Shown here piece after piece: positions 1-7,645 of a DNA stretch of 15,814 nt. The stretch lies in contig JBBISU010000071.1 of the NCBI GenBank assembly GCA_037441225.1, positions 1-15,814 of the forward strand, given 5' to 3'. Position numbers and translations under genes: made by a program. This DNA comes from JBBFMJ01 sp037441225 (GTDB lineage: Bacteria > Acidobacteriota > Thermoanaerobaculia > UBA2201). The stretch's first letter is position 1. Each line of letters begins with the position of its first letter. Below the pieces are notes generated by a model, which had not been told where the DNA came from, ran no database searches, and saw nothing but the letters and a program-made list of their open reading frames with translations.

Positions 1-663
1 AAGGAAAATGTAGGACATTTGAGGCAAATGAAAATATCCTTTATTCTTCCCTTAAGGAGAAATAGTAGGTTAATTCCCTATAGGGAAAAAGGTGAAAAAT
101 GGGAGGGATTTTTTCAATATCATAAACAATATATTTGGTATTTTACAAAAAAATTAGAAGATGGATTGAGAGTAATTCTTTATCAAGATGAGCGATTAAG
201 GGTGAAGGAAGAAGAAGATTACCTTTCTCGTATAGGGAGTTATCCAGGGGAAGGTTATACAATGGAGAAATTTCAAGATATAAGGGAAAGATTAAGCACA
301 TTAGCAGTTCTTACAGATCTTTCCTTTTCGGCAGAGGAAGTATATGGCTTATTAAAGACCAGATGGGAGATAGAGCAAATGTTTGATATTTACAAAAATC
401 TTCTGAAAGTAGACAGGAGTTATGTTAGGAGTGATGAGGCAGTGGAAGGATGGATGTTAGTGCATCATTTGGCAATGGTTTTGTATTGTCGCATAAAGAA
501 ATTGTTACAAAAGAAGGGGCTTTTGAACCACTATTCACCATGGGATGTATTGTTACATTTAAGTAGAATCAAAAAGCTTAAAACACTATCTAATTGGATT
601 GATCTTGAAATCCCCAAACAAACAGCAACTCTAATAAAAAAATTAGATATAAATATTACTTAA
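1..663 (+). CDS. IS4-type DDE transposase, C-terminal part (5' partial)
   Basis: This is the C-terminal 220 codons of a transposase that cuts and rejoins DNA for an insertion sequence. The reading frame is open from base 1, so the gene begins upstream of the window; a TTG at 19 is an internal codon rather than a real start. The catalytic-glutamate signature of IS4-type enzymes, Y(2)R(3)E(6)K, is visible as TRWEIEQMFDIYK. Counting from the first codon in the window, R is 121, E is 125 and K is 132; the tyrosine position is Leu118. Before it, ALTD-like residues (VLTDLS) fit the preceding beta strand. After it comes the usual hydrophobic helix (VHHLAMVLYCRIKKLL). The DDE aspartates cannot be checked because the N-terminal half is missing. 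The C-terminus looks intact, so the element may be complete. The exact IS family (IS4 or IS1634 group) is not certain. Confidence 0.85.
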   Translation, partial: KENVGHLRQMKISFILPLRRNSRLIPYREKGEKWEGFFQYHKQYIWYFTKKLEDGLRVILYQDERLRVKEEEDYLSRIGSYPGEGYTMEKFQDIRERLSTLAVLTDLSFSAEEVYGLLKTRWEIEQMFDIYKNLLKVDRSYVRSDEAVEGWMLVHHLAMVLYCRIKKLLQKKGLLNHYSPWDVLLHLSRIKKLKTLSNWIDLEIPKQTATLIKKLDINIT

Positions 664-897
664 AGCATGAAGAGTTAGGGATTAAATTAAAAATCTGATC
701 TTTAACTTATAATAAAAAAGGAATCCTTGATTGAATTAAACCCAAAAAATTCAATTTAAAATGAAATAGTGGTAAATAGAGCTGTTCGGGCGATTACAAA
801 GGTGGAACCTAAAAAAAATTTTGCTAATTTCATTCTTTATTGCTGACCGAAGTCGCTAACCGCATAACGCATACCCAAATTGTGATATAATTAAAAT
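664..897. other. Non-coding stretch between the transposase and the cyclase gene
   Basis: No gene is visible here. A TATAAT at 708-713 has no convincing -35 partner. An 8-bp inverted repeat (730-737 with 748-755, ATTGAATT/AATTCAAT) has no T-run after it, so it is not a good terminator. From about 780 to 880 the composition becomes noticeably richer in G and C (for example GTTCGGGCGATTAC and the stretch around 841-872). The right-hand end of the insertion sequence probably falls in this interval, but the left end lies outside the window, so terminal inverted repeats and a target duplication cannot be identified. Confidence 0.4.
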
Positions 898-898
898 A
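883..898 (+). promoter_or_regulatory. Extended -10 promoter, predicted leaderless start of the cyclase gene
   Basis: TGATATAAT at 883-891 is a perfect extended -10 element (TGn plus TATAAT). No good -35 hexamer lies 16-18 bases upstream, which fits an extended -10 promoter. The ATG begins at 898, seven bases past the hexamer, which is where transcription should start. There is no Shine-Dalgarno sequence. The mRNA is therefore predicted to be leaderless. Confidence 0.65.
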
Positions 899-2451
899 TG
901 GACTTGCTTATAACAGGACCTGAAGGGGAGCAAACAGTTAAGCTTCAAAAAAAAAGGAATTCTTTAGGTAGATCCAAAGAATGTGATATACAACTTTCTG
1001 ATTTTTCAGTTTCTCGTACCCATTGCTTTTTATATGAAGAAAATGGGGTCTGGTTTATAGAAGATAATAATTCAACAAATGGAGTTTTGATAAATGGTAA
1101 AAAAATACAAAAATCAAAAGTAGATATAGGTGATGAGATAACTCTTGGCAATTTTAAATTAGAATTAGTTCACACAACAGAAATTGCCTCCGGTACTTTT
1201 TATAGAACTCTCCATGATTTTCAAAGGGATTATGATTTAGATGGTTTATCAAAAGTGGAAGAAAAAGAGATGCCCCAAGAAGAAAAAAGAAAAAGCAAGG
1301 TTCTTTCAATACTTATTCAAATGGCAAAGACACTTTTAACTGCTGAAAGTTTAGATGAAGTTTTAAATAAAATTATGGAAATTGTTTTTGAAGCACTGGA
1401 TGCTGAGAGAGGTTATATTTTGCTGAAAACTAATGGAAATTTGGAACCAAAATTGATAAAAGCAAAAAAAGGAGAATTGACAAAAGATTCTCTTCCTTTT
1501 TCAAAAACAATAATTGATCAAGTAATAAATCAAAAGATTTCTCTTATAACCCATGATGCCCTTGCAGATTCAAGGTTTGAAGAAGGAAAATCCATAAAAA
1601 TTCACCAAATCCGTTCTGCTCTTTGTGCTCCCTTATGGAATAAGGAAAGGGTAATTGGAATGATTTATGTTGATTCCCCTTCCAAAACAGGTCTTTTTTC
1701 TATGGAGGACTTAGACCTTTTAACTGCTCTTGCAAATATGGCAGCCGTTGCCCTTGAGAGAGCAATCTTGACTGAAAAATTTAAAGAAGAAGAAAGGATT
1801 AAAAACCAATTAGCAAGATATCATTCCCCTTCAATTGTAGAAGAAATAATAAAAGGAAAAGAAAGGACTTCATCCTCCTTAAATGCATCAATTATTTCTA
1901 ATTTGACTGTTTTTTTTGCAGATATTGCAAAATTTACAACCTTAACTGAAAAGATATCACCCCTTGAACTTATGGCTATCTTAAACAATTTTTTTTCAAT
2001 GGCAACAGAATGTATTTTTGAAGAAGGGGGAACCCTTGATAAATTTATAGGTGATGCAGTTATGGCTTTTTTTGGAGCCCCTCTTCCTCAAAAAGACCAC
2101 GCAGATAAAGCCATAAAATGTGCAATAAAATTGCAAAAATTGTTAAAGGAATGGAATAAAAAAAGGGAAGAAAAAGGGGAAGAACCATTGCTTTTAAGGA
2201 TAGGTATCCATTCCGGAAATGCTATTGTTGGGAATTTTGGATCTGTAAAAAGATTGGAATATACTGCTTTGGGTTCCACTGTTAATATTGCATCTCGCCT
2301 TGAAGAATATGTAGCAGAGCCAGGGCAAATTGTTATATCAGAAGATTGTAAAAAGGCATTAAAGGGAGAGTATAATTTAATAAATCTTGGAAAATTTTCT
2401 TTAAAGGGTTTAACAAAAGAAATTTATGTTTATTTAGTTAAATATGATTAA
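898..2451 (+). CDS. FHA-GAF-class III adenylate/guanylate cyclase
   Basis: This is a soluble 517-residue cyclic-nucleotide synthase with two sensory domains. Residues about 1-95 are a forkhead-associated (FHA) domain that binds phosphothreonine peptides (SLGRSKECDIQLSD, SRTH, NSTNGVLINGKKI). Residues about 135-295 are a GAF domain (ALDAERGYILL, LCAPLWNKERVIGMIYVD). Residues about 332-505 are the class III catalytic domain. The two metal-binding aspartates are present, Asp342 (FADIAKFT) and Asp386 (DKFIGDAVMAFFG). The likely substrate-recognition pair is Lys382 and Thr456, and the transition-state residues are Asn463 and Arg467 (NIASRLE). The Lys/Thr pair is more typical of ATP-using enzymes, so cAMP is the likelier product, but this is inferred. 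No membrane segment or signal peptide is seen. The ATG at 898 is chosen because it gives a complete FHA domain and fits the promoter. The activating kinase and the GAF ligand are unknown. Confidence 0.92.
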   Translation: MDLLITGPEGEQTVKLQKKRNSLGRSKECDIQLSDFSVSRTHCFLYEENGVWFIEDNNSTNGVLINGKKIQKSKVDIGDEITLGNFKLELVHTTEIASGTFYRTLHDFQRDYDLDGLSKVEEKEMPQEEKRKSKVLSILIQMAKTLLTAESLDEVLNKIMEIVFEALDAERGYILLKTNGNLEPKLIKAKKGELTKDSLPFSKTIIDQVINQKISLITHDALADSRFEEGKSIKIHQIRSALCAPLWNKERVIGMIYVDSPSKTGLFSMEDLDLLTALANMAAVALERAILTEKFKEEERIKNQLARYHSPSIVEEIIKGKERTSSSLNASIISNLTVFFADIAKFTTLTEKISPLELMAILNNFFSMATECIFEEGGTLDKFIGDAVMAFFGAPLPQKDHADKAIKCAIKLQKLLKEWNKKREEKGEEPLLLRIGIHSGNAIVGNFGSVKRLEYTALGSTVNIASRLEEYVAEPGQIVISEDCKKALKGEYNLINLGKFSLKGLTKEIYVYLVKYD

Positions 2452-2454
2452 ATA

Positions 2455-2470
2455 TGTTATAATCAAAATA
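2455..2470 (+). promoter_or_regulatory. Extended -10 promoter, predicted leaderless start of the B12-domain gene
   Basis: TGTTATAAT at 2455-2463 is a perfect TGnTATAAT element. The ATG at 2470 follows after six bases, the same geometry as at 883-898. A weak -35 candidate (TAGTTA, 2435-2440) lies 17 bases upstream. There is no Shine-Dalgarno sequence. The promoter begins four bases after the cyclase stop codon, so the downstream genes can be transcribed separately from the cyclase. Confidence 0.6.
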
Positions 2471-2874
2471 TGGAAAGAAGGATAAGGGTTCTAATTGCAA
2501 AGCCAGGGCTTGATGGCCATGATAGAGGAGCAAAAGTAGTTGCCCGTGCATTAAGAGATGCAGGAATGGAAGTAATTTATACGGGCTTAAGGCAGACACC
2601 AGAGCAAATTGTAAAATCAGCAGTTCAAGAAGATGTTGATGTCATTGGCTTATCAATTTTATCAGGTGCCCATATGGTTTTGGTCCCTGAAGTATTAAAA
2701 AAATTAAAGGAAATGGAAGCTGAAGATATCGATTTGGTAGTTGGGGGTATAATACCTGAAAAAGATGAAAAAGAACTTATAAAAATGGGAGTTAAAGCCA
2801 TCTTTAAACCAGGAACATCCACAGAAGAAATTATAGAATTTATTAAGGGTTTACAAAAAAATAATAGGAGGTAA
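2470..2874 (+). CDS. Stand-alone cobalamin-binding protein (methylmalonyl-CoA mutase small-subunit type)
   Basis: This 134-residue protein is a free-standing B12-binding domain of the type found at the C-terminus of methylmalonyl-CoA mutase. The base-off/His-on signature is intact: DGHDRG (Asp15, His17, Gly20), then SIL in GLSILSGAH, then the GG of VVGGIIP. His17 should be the axial ligand of cobalt. In split mutases this subunit pairs with a separate large catalytic subunit to interconvert methylmalonyl-CoA and succinyl-CoA. No large subunit, MeaB chaperone or epimerase lies in this window, so the partner must be encoded elsewhere, or the protein serves another mutase or a regulatory role. 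The stop codon is one base before the next gene, which suggests co-transcription and translational coupling with the receiver-domain gene. Confidence 0.9.
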   Translation: MERRIRVLIAKPGLDGHDRGAKVVARALRDAGMEVIYTGLRQTPEQIVKSAVQEDVDVIGLSILSGAHMVLVPEVLKKLKEMEAEDIDLVVGGIIPEKDEKELIKMGVKAIFKPGTSTEEIIEFIKGLQKNNRR

Positions 2875-2875
2875 T

Positions 2876-4243
2876 ATGCCAAGAAAGGTTTTGGTTGCTG
2901 ATGACAGTTTAACGATACAAAAGGTTATAGAATTAACTTTTTCTGAAGAAAATTATGAAGTAGTTGCTTTTTCAAATGGAAAGGATGCCCTTGAATATTT
3001 AAGGGGTGAAAGAGCAGATATACTTCTTGCAGATGTAGTTATGCCTGAATTAAATGGATATGATCTTTGCAAAGAAGCAAAAGCATTATATCCAGAACTT
3101 CCTGTTATATTGCTGACAGGAACCTTTGAACCTTTTGATAAACAAAAAGCACAAGCAGTAGGAAGTGATGATACAGTTATAAAACCTTTTGATTCTCAAG
3201 CACTGATACAAAAAGTAGAAGAACTTATAAGCAAAGCCCCACAAATTCAGGAGATTCCTCCATCAGTAAAAGAAGAATTTGCACAGGAGCAAGCACCACC
3301 TATTCTTGAAGAATCAAAACCATCTCTTGCATCAGAGGAACCACCCTTAGAAGGACTTCTGCCAGAAGAAGCAATTGAAGAAAGAACTGAAGAAAAATTA
3401 ATAGAAGAACCTCCCCTTGCTGAAATTCCACCTGCCCCAAGTCTATTTGAAGAAACGCCAGCTCAAGAAGAAGCAATCCTTGGAGAAACTTCTCCTATTA
3501 CTGGACAAGTGGCTCAAGAAGAAATAGTTTCAGAGCAAATCTTGGAAGAAAAACCAGTGGAAGAGCTAATTTCTTTAGAAGGAAAGAAAGCAGAAGAAGT
3601 TTTATCTGTGGAGAAGGCAGAAGAAGCTTTAATTGAAAAGAAAGAAGAAATTCCTTTTACAGAAGAAAGAATTGAAATGCCAACTGAAAGAGAAGTAGAA
3701 GTTCCAGAAGAAGCTTATAAGCCACCGTCATTAGTCCAAGAAGAAGTTTTTTATGAAGAAGCACCTTCTTACGAGCAGCCAACAATTCCTTTTGAAGAAA
3801 AAGAAGGAAGGATAGAAGAATTAGAAGAAAAAATTCCTGCAATTGAAGAAGCAAAGTCTTATGAAGAAAAAGTTGAAGAACCTGCATTTTTTGAAGAAAA
3901 GCCACAAGAAGCGCCTTTATTTGAAGAAAAGATAGAAGAAAAGCCAATGGAAACGCCAGTATTTGAAGAAAAAGTTGAAGAAAAATTAGAGAAGCCAATA
4001 TATGAAGAAATTCCAAAGGAAGAAAAATTGGAAGAAATTCCTCCAAAGGTGGAAGAAATTCCAAAAGAGATGCCAAAATTTGTACCACAAGAGCTGACAA
4101 AAGAACAAATAGATTTGATTGCAAGAAAAGTTGTTGAATATATGTCAGATGAAATTGTTCAAAAAATTGCCTGGGAGGTTGTCCCGGAACTTGCTGATTT
4201 ATACATTAAACAAAAGATTAAAGAATTAGAAGAAGAAGAATAA
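2876..4243 (+). CDS. Receiver-domain protein with long Glu/Pro-rich linker and C-terminal helical domain
   Basis: Residues 1-122 form a CheY-like receiver. The acidic pocket is Asp9/Asp10, the phospho-acceptor Asp53 (LLADVVMPELNGYD), Thr81 (ILLTGTFE) and Lys103 (VIKPF), so phosphorylation looks possible. Residues about 123-400 are low complexity, dominated by Glu, Pro and Lys, and probably disordered. Residues 406-455 form a conserved-looking amphipathic helical segment (ELTKEQIDLIARKVVEYMSD, then AWEVVPELADLYIKQKI). No DNA-binding or enzymatic output domain is present. I recall this receiver/acidic linker/C-terminal helix layout from Deltaproteobacteria and Acidobacteriota, where its role is not well defined. 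AGGAGG at 2866-2871 is the ribosome-binding site and overlaps the last codons of the B12 gene. The likely output is protein-protein assembly; the cognate kinase is not in the window. Confidence 0.85.
   Translation: MPRKVLVADDSLTIQKVIELTFSEENYEVVAFSNGKDALEYLRGERADILLADVVMPELNGYDLCKEAKALYPELPVILLTGTFEPFDKQKAQAVGSDDTVIKPFDSQALIQKVEELISKAPQIQEIPPSVKEEFAQEQAPPILEESKPSLASEEPPLEGLLPEEAIEERTEEKLIEEPPLAEIPPAPSLFEETPAQEEAILGETSPITGQVAQEEIVSEQILEEKPVEELISLEGKKAEEVLSVEKAEEALIEKKEEIPFTEERIEMPTEREVEVPEEAYKPPSLVQEEVFYEEAPSYEQPTIPFEEKEGRIEELEEKIPAIEEAKSYEEKVEEPAFFEEKPQEAPLFEEKIEEKPMETPVFEEKVEEKLEKPIYEEIPKEEKLEEIPPKVEEIPKEMPKFVPQELTKEQIDLIARKVVEYMSDEIVQKIAWEVVPELADLYIKQKIKELEEEE
3881..4072 (+). repeat. Degenerate acidic repeat within the receiver-protein linker
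   Basis: About five imperfect units of 11-15 codons follow one another, each built on a Pro-x-Phe/Tyr-Glu-Glu-Lys core: PAFFEEK, PLFEEKIEEK, PVFEEKVEEK, PIYEEIPKEEK and PPKVEEIPKE. At the DNA level the GAAGAAAA core recurs. This probably arose by repeat expansion in a disordered linker. The unit boundaries are approximate. Confidence 0.6.
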
Positions 4244-4270
4244 AAACATCTTCATTTAAGGAAAAATATT

Positions 4271-6862
4271 ATGAAAAAGGAACTTAAAACAAGTTTTGAG
4301 GCAGGGAGCTTTGAAAATTTTTTGTACAAATTTTGGCTTGATGAAAGATATTTTACACCTGAAATAAATTCAAAAAAGAAAAGTTTTTCAATTGTAATCC
4401 CACCTCCAAATGTTACTGGGAAACTTCATATGGGACATGCCCTTGTAAACACATTGCAAGATATTATTATAAGGTACAAGAGGATGAAGGGTTTTAATGT
4501 TTTATGGCTTCCTGGAACTGACCACGCTGGAATTGCAACTCAAATGGTTGTAGAAAGGGAACTTAAAAAGGAAGGCAAAACAAAATATGATTTAGGAAGA
4601 GAAAATTTTTTAAAAATAATGGGGGACTGGAAAGAAAAATATAAAGATAACATTAAAAATCAGCTCCAGATGCTTGGTTGCTCCTGTGATTGGACAAGAG
4701 AAAGGTTCACCTTAGATGAAGGGCTTTCCTATGCTGTGAGATATGCCTTTGTAAAACTTTACAAAGAAAATTTAATTTATCAGGACTTCTATATTGTAAA
4801 CTGGTGTCCAAGGTGCAGAACTGCCCTTTCTGATCTGGAAGTAGTTCACAAGGAAGTAAAAGGAAAACTTTATCATATCTTATACCCATTCAAAGAAAGA
4901 GAAGGAGGTCTTGTTGTTGCAACTACAAGGCCTGAGACGATGCTTGGGGACTCTGCAGTAGCCGTAAACCCAAAGGATGAAAGGTATAAGAATTTTATTG
5001 GTGAAAAGGTTATCCTTCCACTTCTTAAAAAAGAAATCCCAATAATTGCTGATGAAAATGTTGATTTAGAGTTTGGAACAGGTGCTTTAAAAGTTACACC
5101 TGCCCATGATCCAGTAGACTTTATTATTGGAAAAAAACATAATCTACCATATTATTTAATATTTGATGAAAAAGGTGTTATAAATAAAGAAGGAGGTCCT
5201 TACGAAGGGTTTGACAGATTTGAAGGCAGGAGAAAAGTCTTAGAAGATTTAAAAAAAGAAGGGCTTTTAATTAAAATTGAAGACCATTTGCATAAAGTTG
5301 GTCACTGTCAGAGATGTGAGACAATGATTGAGCCATATTTTTCAAAACAATGGTTTTTAAAAATGGAAGATATGGCAAAAGAAGCAATAAAAGTTGTAAA
5401 AAGTGGGGAAATCAAATTAATTCCTTCTTTTTGGGAAAAAACATACCTTGAATGGCTTGAAAATATCCATGATTGGTGTATATCAAGGCAACTCTGGTGG
5501 GGACATAGAATACCTGCTTTTTATTGCACCTGTGGAAATATAATTGTAGAAATGGAAGACCCAAAAATTTGTCCAAAATGTGGCTCTGAAAACTTAAAAC
5601 AAGATGAAGATGTTTTAGATACCTGGTTTTCTTCTGCCCTTTGGCCCTTTTCAACTATGGGTTGGCCTGAAGAAACAGAGGATTTAAAAGTTTTTTTCCC
5701 TACTTCCCTTCTCATAACTGGTTTTGATATTTTGTTTTTCTGGGTAGCAAGAATGGTTATGATGTCTTTAAAATTTACTGGAAAAGTCCCTTTTTATGAG
5801 GTTTATTTAAATGGATTGGTAAGGGATGCAGAAGGTGAAAAAATGTCAAAGACAAGGGGAAATGTAATTGAACCAGAAGAGGTCTGTAAACTTTATGGTC
5901 CTGATGCTGTAAGGTTTACCTTGTCAGCTCTTACAAGTTATGGAAGGGATATACCACTATCCCATGAAAGGATGGAGGGCTACAGGAATTTTATGAACAA
6001 ATTATGGAATGCTTCAAGGTTTGTTTTATCAAACATTGAAGAACCCCTTCCTTTACAGGTTGATAAAGAAATACCCCATCAGTACATTTTATCCAAACTT
6101 CAAAAAACAATAAAAAATGTTGAAGATGGTTTTTCCTTATATCGTTTTGATATTTTAACAAATGAAATTTATCATTTTGTATGGAATGAGTTTTGTGATT
6201 GGTATATAGAGATTTCAAAATATTATTTAAAAAAAGAAAAAACAGAATCTGTTAAGTCAATATTATTTTTTATTTTAAAAAATATTTTAAAACTATTACA
6301 TCCAATAATCCCATTTATAACTGAAGAAATCTGGCAAAAAATGGAAATCTCTAAATCAATTACAATTGAAGATTATCCAGAATTTGATGAAAATCTTTTA
6401 AATGAAGGTGCAGAAAAGGTCTTTGAAAAATTTAAGGTATTAATTTCAAAGATCAGAGCTTATAGAAAATCTTTAAACCTTGGAAAAAATGTAAGATTAA
6501 ATTTATTTATAAAAGGCGAAAGGGTTGAAGAATTAAAAAATTTGATTGAATTTATGGAAAATGTTGAAGTTGAAGTTACTGAAAAAGAAAAAATCATAGA
6601 AGGAATTAAAGATAAATATGAGGACTGGGAATGGTTATTAAAAGTTCAAAAGGATTTTTTAAGCGAAAATTTCTTAAATACAATAAAGAAGGAAATTGAA
6701 AAACTTTTATGTGAAAAAGAAAGGATAGAAAAAAGATTGAAAGATGAAAATTTTATAAAAAAAGCAAAAAATGAAGTGATAAGCATTCAAAAAGAAAGGT
6801 TAAAAGAAGTGGAAGAAAAAATAGCTTTTTTTAACGAAAATTTAAAAGTTTATGGAGAATGA
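4271..6862 (+). CDS. valS: Valyl-tRNA synthetase
   Basis: This enzyme charges tRNA-Val with valine using ATP and edits mischarged threonine. It has 863 residues, a little short for bacterial ValRS but complete. The class I HIGH motif is PPPNVTGKLHMGH (His53, His56). The KMSKS loop is KMSKT (524-528, EGEKMSKTRGNV), with Thr in place of the last Ser. The editing domain shows TTRPETMLGDSAVAVNP and GTGALKVTPAHDP. Cys pairs in WCPRC, GHCQRC, CTCG and CPKCG suggest two structural zinc sites, as known in some other ValRS enzymes. Residues about 775-863 are the C-terminal coiled coil that contacts the tRNA. AAGGA at 4258-4262 precedes the ATG. It lies 27 bases after the receiver gene with no clear promoter, so read-through from 2470 is likely. 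The end overlaps birA by 11 bases. Confidence 0.97.
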   Translation: MKKELKTSFEAGSFENFLYKFWLDERYFTPEINSKKKSFSIVIPPPNVTGKLHMGHALVNTLQDIIIRYKRMKGFNVLWLPGTDHAGIATQMVVERELKKEGKTKYDLGRENFLKIMGDWKEKYKDNIKNQLQMLGCSCDWTRERFTLDEGLSYAVRYAFVKLYKENLIYQDFYIVNWCPRCRTALSDLEVVHKEVKGKLYHILYPFKEREGGLVVATTRPETMLGDSAVAVNPKDERYKNFIGEKVILPLLKKEIPIIADENVDLEFGTGALKVTPAHDPVDFIIGKKHNLPYYLIFDEKGVINKEGGPYEGFDRFEGRRKVLEDLKKEGLLIKIEDHLHKVGHCQRCETMIEPYFSKQWFLKMEDMAKEAIKVVKSGEIKLIPSFWEKTYLEWLENIHDWCISRQLWWGHRIPAFYCTCGNIIVEMEDPKICPKCGSENLKQDEDVLDTWFSSALWPFSTMGWPEETEDLKVFFPTSLLITGFDILFFWVARMVMMSLKFTGKVPFYEVYLNGLVRDAEGEKMSKTRGNVIEPEEVCKLYGPDAVRFTLSALTSYGRDIPLSHERMEGYRNFMNKLWNASRFVLSNIEEPLPLQVDKEIPHQYILSKLQKTIKNVEDGFSLYRFDILTNEIYHFVWNEFCDWYIEISKYYLKKEKTESVKSILFFILKNILKLLHPIIPFITEEIWQKMEISKSITIEDYPEFDENLLNEGAEKVFEKFKVLISKIRAYRKSLNLGKNVRLNLFIKGERVEELKNLIEFMENVEVEVTEKEKIIEGIKDKYEDWEWLLKVQKDFLSENFLNTIKKEIEKLLCEKERIEKRLKDENFIKKAKNEVISIQKERLKEVEEKIAFFNENLKVYGE

Positions 6863-7562
6863 TTTATCTTTTATTTGCATATTTGATGAAATTGATTCAA
6901 CAAATGAGTTCCTTTCAAACATTGCTTTAAATTTTAAAGAAGAATTAAAACCAATCCTATTATTTTCAAAAATCCAAAAAAAAGGAAAAGGAAGGGGTGG
7001 GAAAGAATTTTATTCTCCAAAAGGGGGGCTTTATTTTTCAATACTTTTATCAAATTTGTCTCCTGATACAACCTTACCATTAAAAGTTGGCTTATTTTTT
7101 TCAAAAAATTTAAAAAATTATTTTAATCTTCCAGTAAAGATAAAATGGCCCAATGATTTAATCATTGAAGATAAAAAATTTGGTGGAATTCTAATTGAGG
7201 TTAAAGGCAATTTTACAATAATTGGTGTCGGGATGAACCTGGAAACGGATCCTTCATTAAAAGTAAAGGATCAGGAAACTACATATTTAAATAAATATAT
7301 AAGGATAAAAACCCCTCAATTTTTAAAGTTAATTGAAAAATGGATTGAAATAGACTTTATTAAATTTATAAAAGAGCCATTAAATTTTAATGATTGGGAG
7401 AATTTTTCTTATTTTAAAAAAGGCGACTTAATTAATTGGCAAGAAAGGGAAGAAATTTTTGATGGTATTTATGAAGGTATTTCGGAAGAGGGTTTTTTAA
7501 AAGTAATCAAGGATGGGAAAATCTTAAATCTTTTATCAGTTGAAAAAATAAATAAAAGATAA
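6852..7562 (+). CDS. birA: Biotin--[acetyl-CoA-carboxylase] ligase (short, no DNA-binding domain)
   Basis: This enzyme activates biotin with ATP and attaches it to a lysine of biotin carboxyl carrier proteins. The 236 residues contain the catalytic domain only. The expected motifs are in order: DSTNEF (15-20), the ATP/biotin loop KGKGRGGKEF (44-53), KWPND (98-102) and KFGGIL (109-114), with GVGMNL further on. Residues about 190-236 fit the small C-terminal beta-barrel. There is no N-terminal helix-turn-helix, so unlike E. coli BirA it should not act as a biotin repressor. The start overlaps valS by 11 bases; no clear ribosome-binding site is seen, so translational coupling to valS is likely. 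With a B12-dependent mutase-type subunit nearby, a biotin-dependent propionyl-CoA carboxylase would be a natural substrate, but that is inference. Confidence 0.93.
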   Translation: MENDLSFICIFDEIDSTNEFLSNIALNFKEELKPILLFSKIQKKGKGRGGKEFYSPKGGLYFSILLSNLSPDTTLPLKVGLFFSKNLKNYFNLPVKIKWPNDLIIEDKKFGGILIEVKGNFTIIGVGMNLETDPSLKVKDQETTYLNKYIRIKTPQFLKLIEKWIEIDFIKFIKEPLNFNDWENFSYFKKGDLINWQEREEIFDGIYEGISEEGFLKVIKDGKILNLLSVEKINKR

Positions 7563-7583
7563 AATTTTTTTTAAAAATTGCAC

Positions 7584-7612
7584 TTGACAAGGGATTTTTT
7601 TTATGAAATAAT
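7584..7612 (+). promoter_or_regulatory. Sigma-70-type promoter of fur and the downstream operon
   Basis: A perfect -35 hexamer TTGACA (7584-7589) is separated by exactly 17 bases from AATAAT (7607-7612, five of six to TATAAT), with TG at 7604-7605 giving an extended -10. Transcription should start near 7619, inside the Fur box. This is the best promoter in the window. Confidence 0.85.
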
Positions 7613-7631
7613 GATAATGAGAATTATTATC
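7613..7631 (+). promoter_or_regulatory. Fur box (operator) over the transcription start
   Basis: Bases 7613-7631, GATAATGAGAATTATTATC, match the classic 19-base Fur consensus GATAATGATAATCATTATC at 17 positions. The site lies inside a larger inverted repeat, a 10-bp arm TAATGATAAT (7609-7618) and ATTATCATTA (7626-7635) with a 7-base centre. It directly follows the -10 box and covers the predicted start, so iron-loaded Fur should repress transcription. Because the next gene is fur, this implies autoregulation. Confidence 0.85.
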
Positions 7632-7645
7632 ATTAAGCATTTATT

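Noticed and set aside
730..755. Inverted repeat after the transposase as a transcription terminator
   Set aside because: The stem is AT-only apart from one pair, the loop is long, and no T-run follows.
881..891. TGTGA before the cyclase gene as half of a CRP-type site
   Set aside because: The matching TCACA half at the right distance is absent, and the bases are already explained by the extended -10 element.
3657..4124. Long leucine-rich open frame on the minus strand
   Set aside because: It is the complement of the GAA/GAG-rich repeat of the receiver protein. Such repeats suppress stop codons in the opposite strand, and the translation is monotonous Leu/Phe/Gln with no domain or ribosome-binding site.
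7563..7580. T-run after birA as an intrinsic terminator
   Set aside because: No GC-containing stem precedes the T-run. Some termination is possible, but the sequence alone does not support calling it.
7609..7635. Palindrome before fur as a PerR or Zur operator
   Set aside because: The core matches the Fur consensus at 17 of 19 bases, better than the PerR or Zur consensus sequences I know. The metal specificity still rests on the regulator itself.
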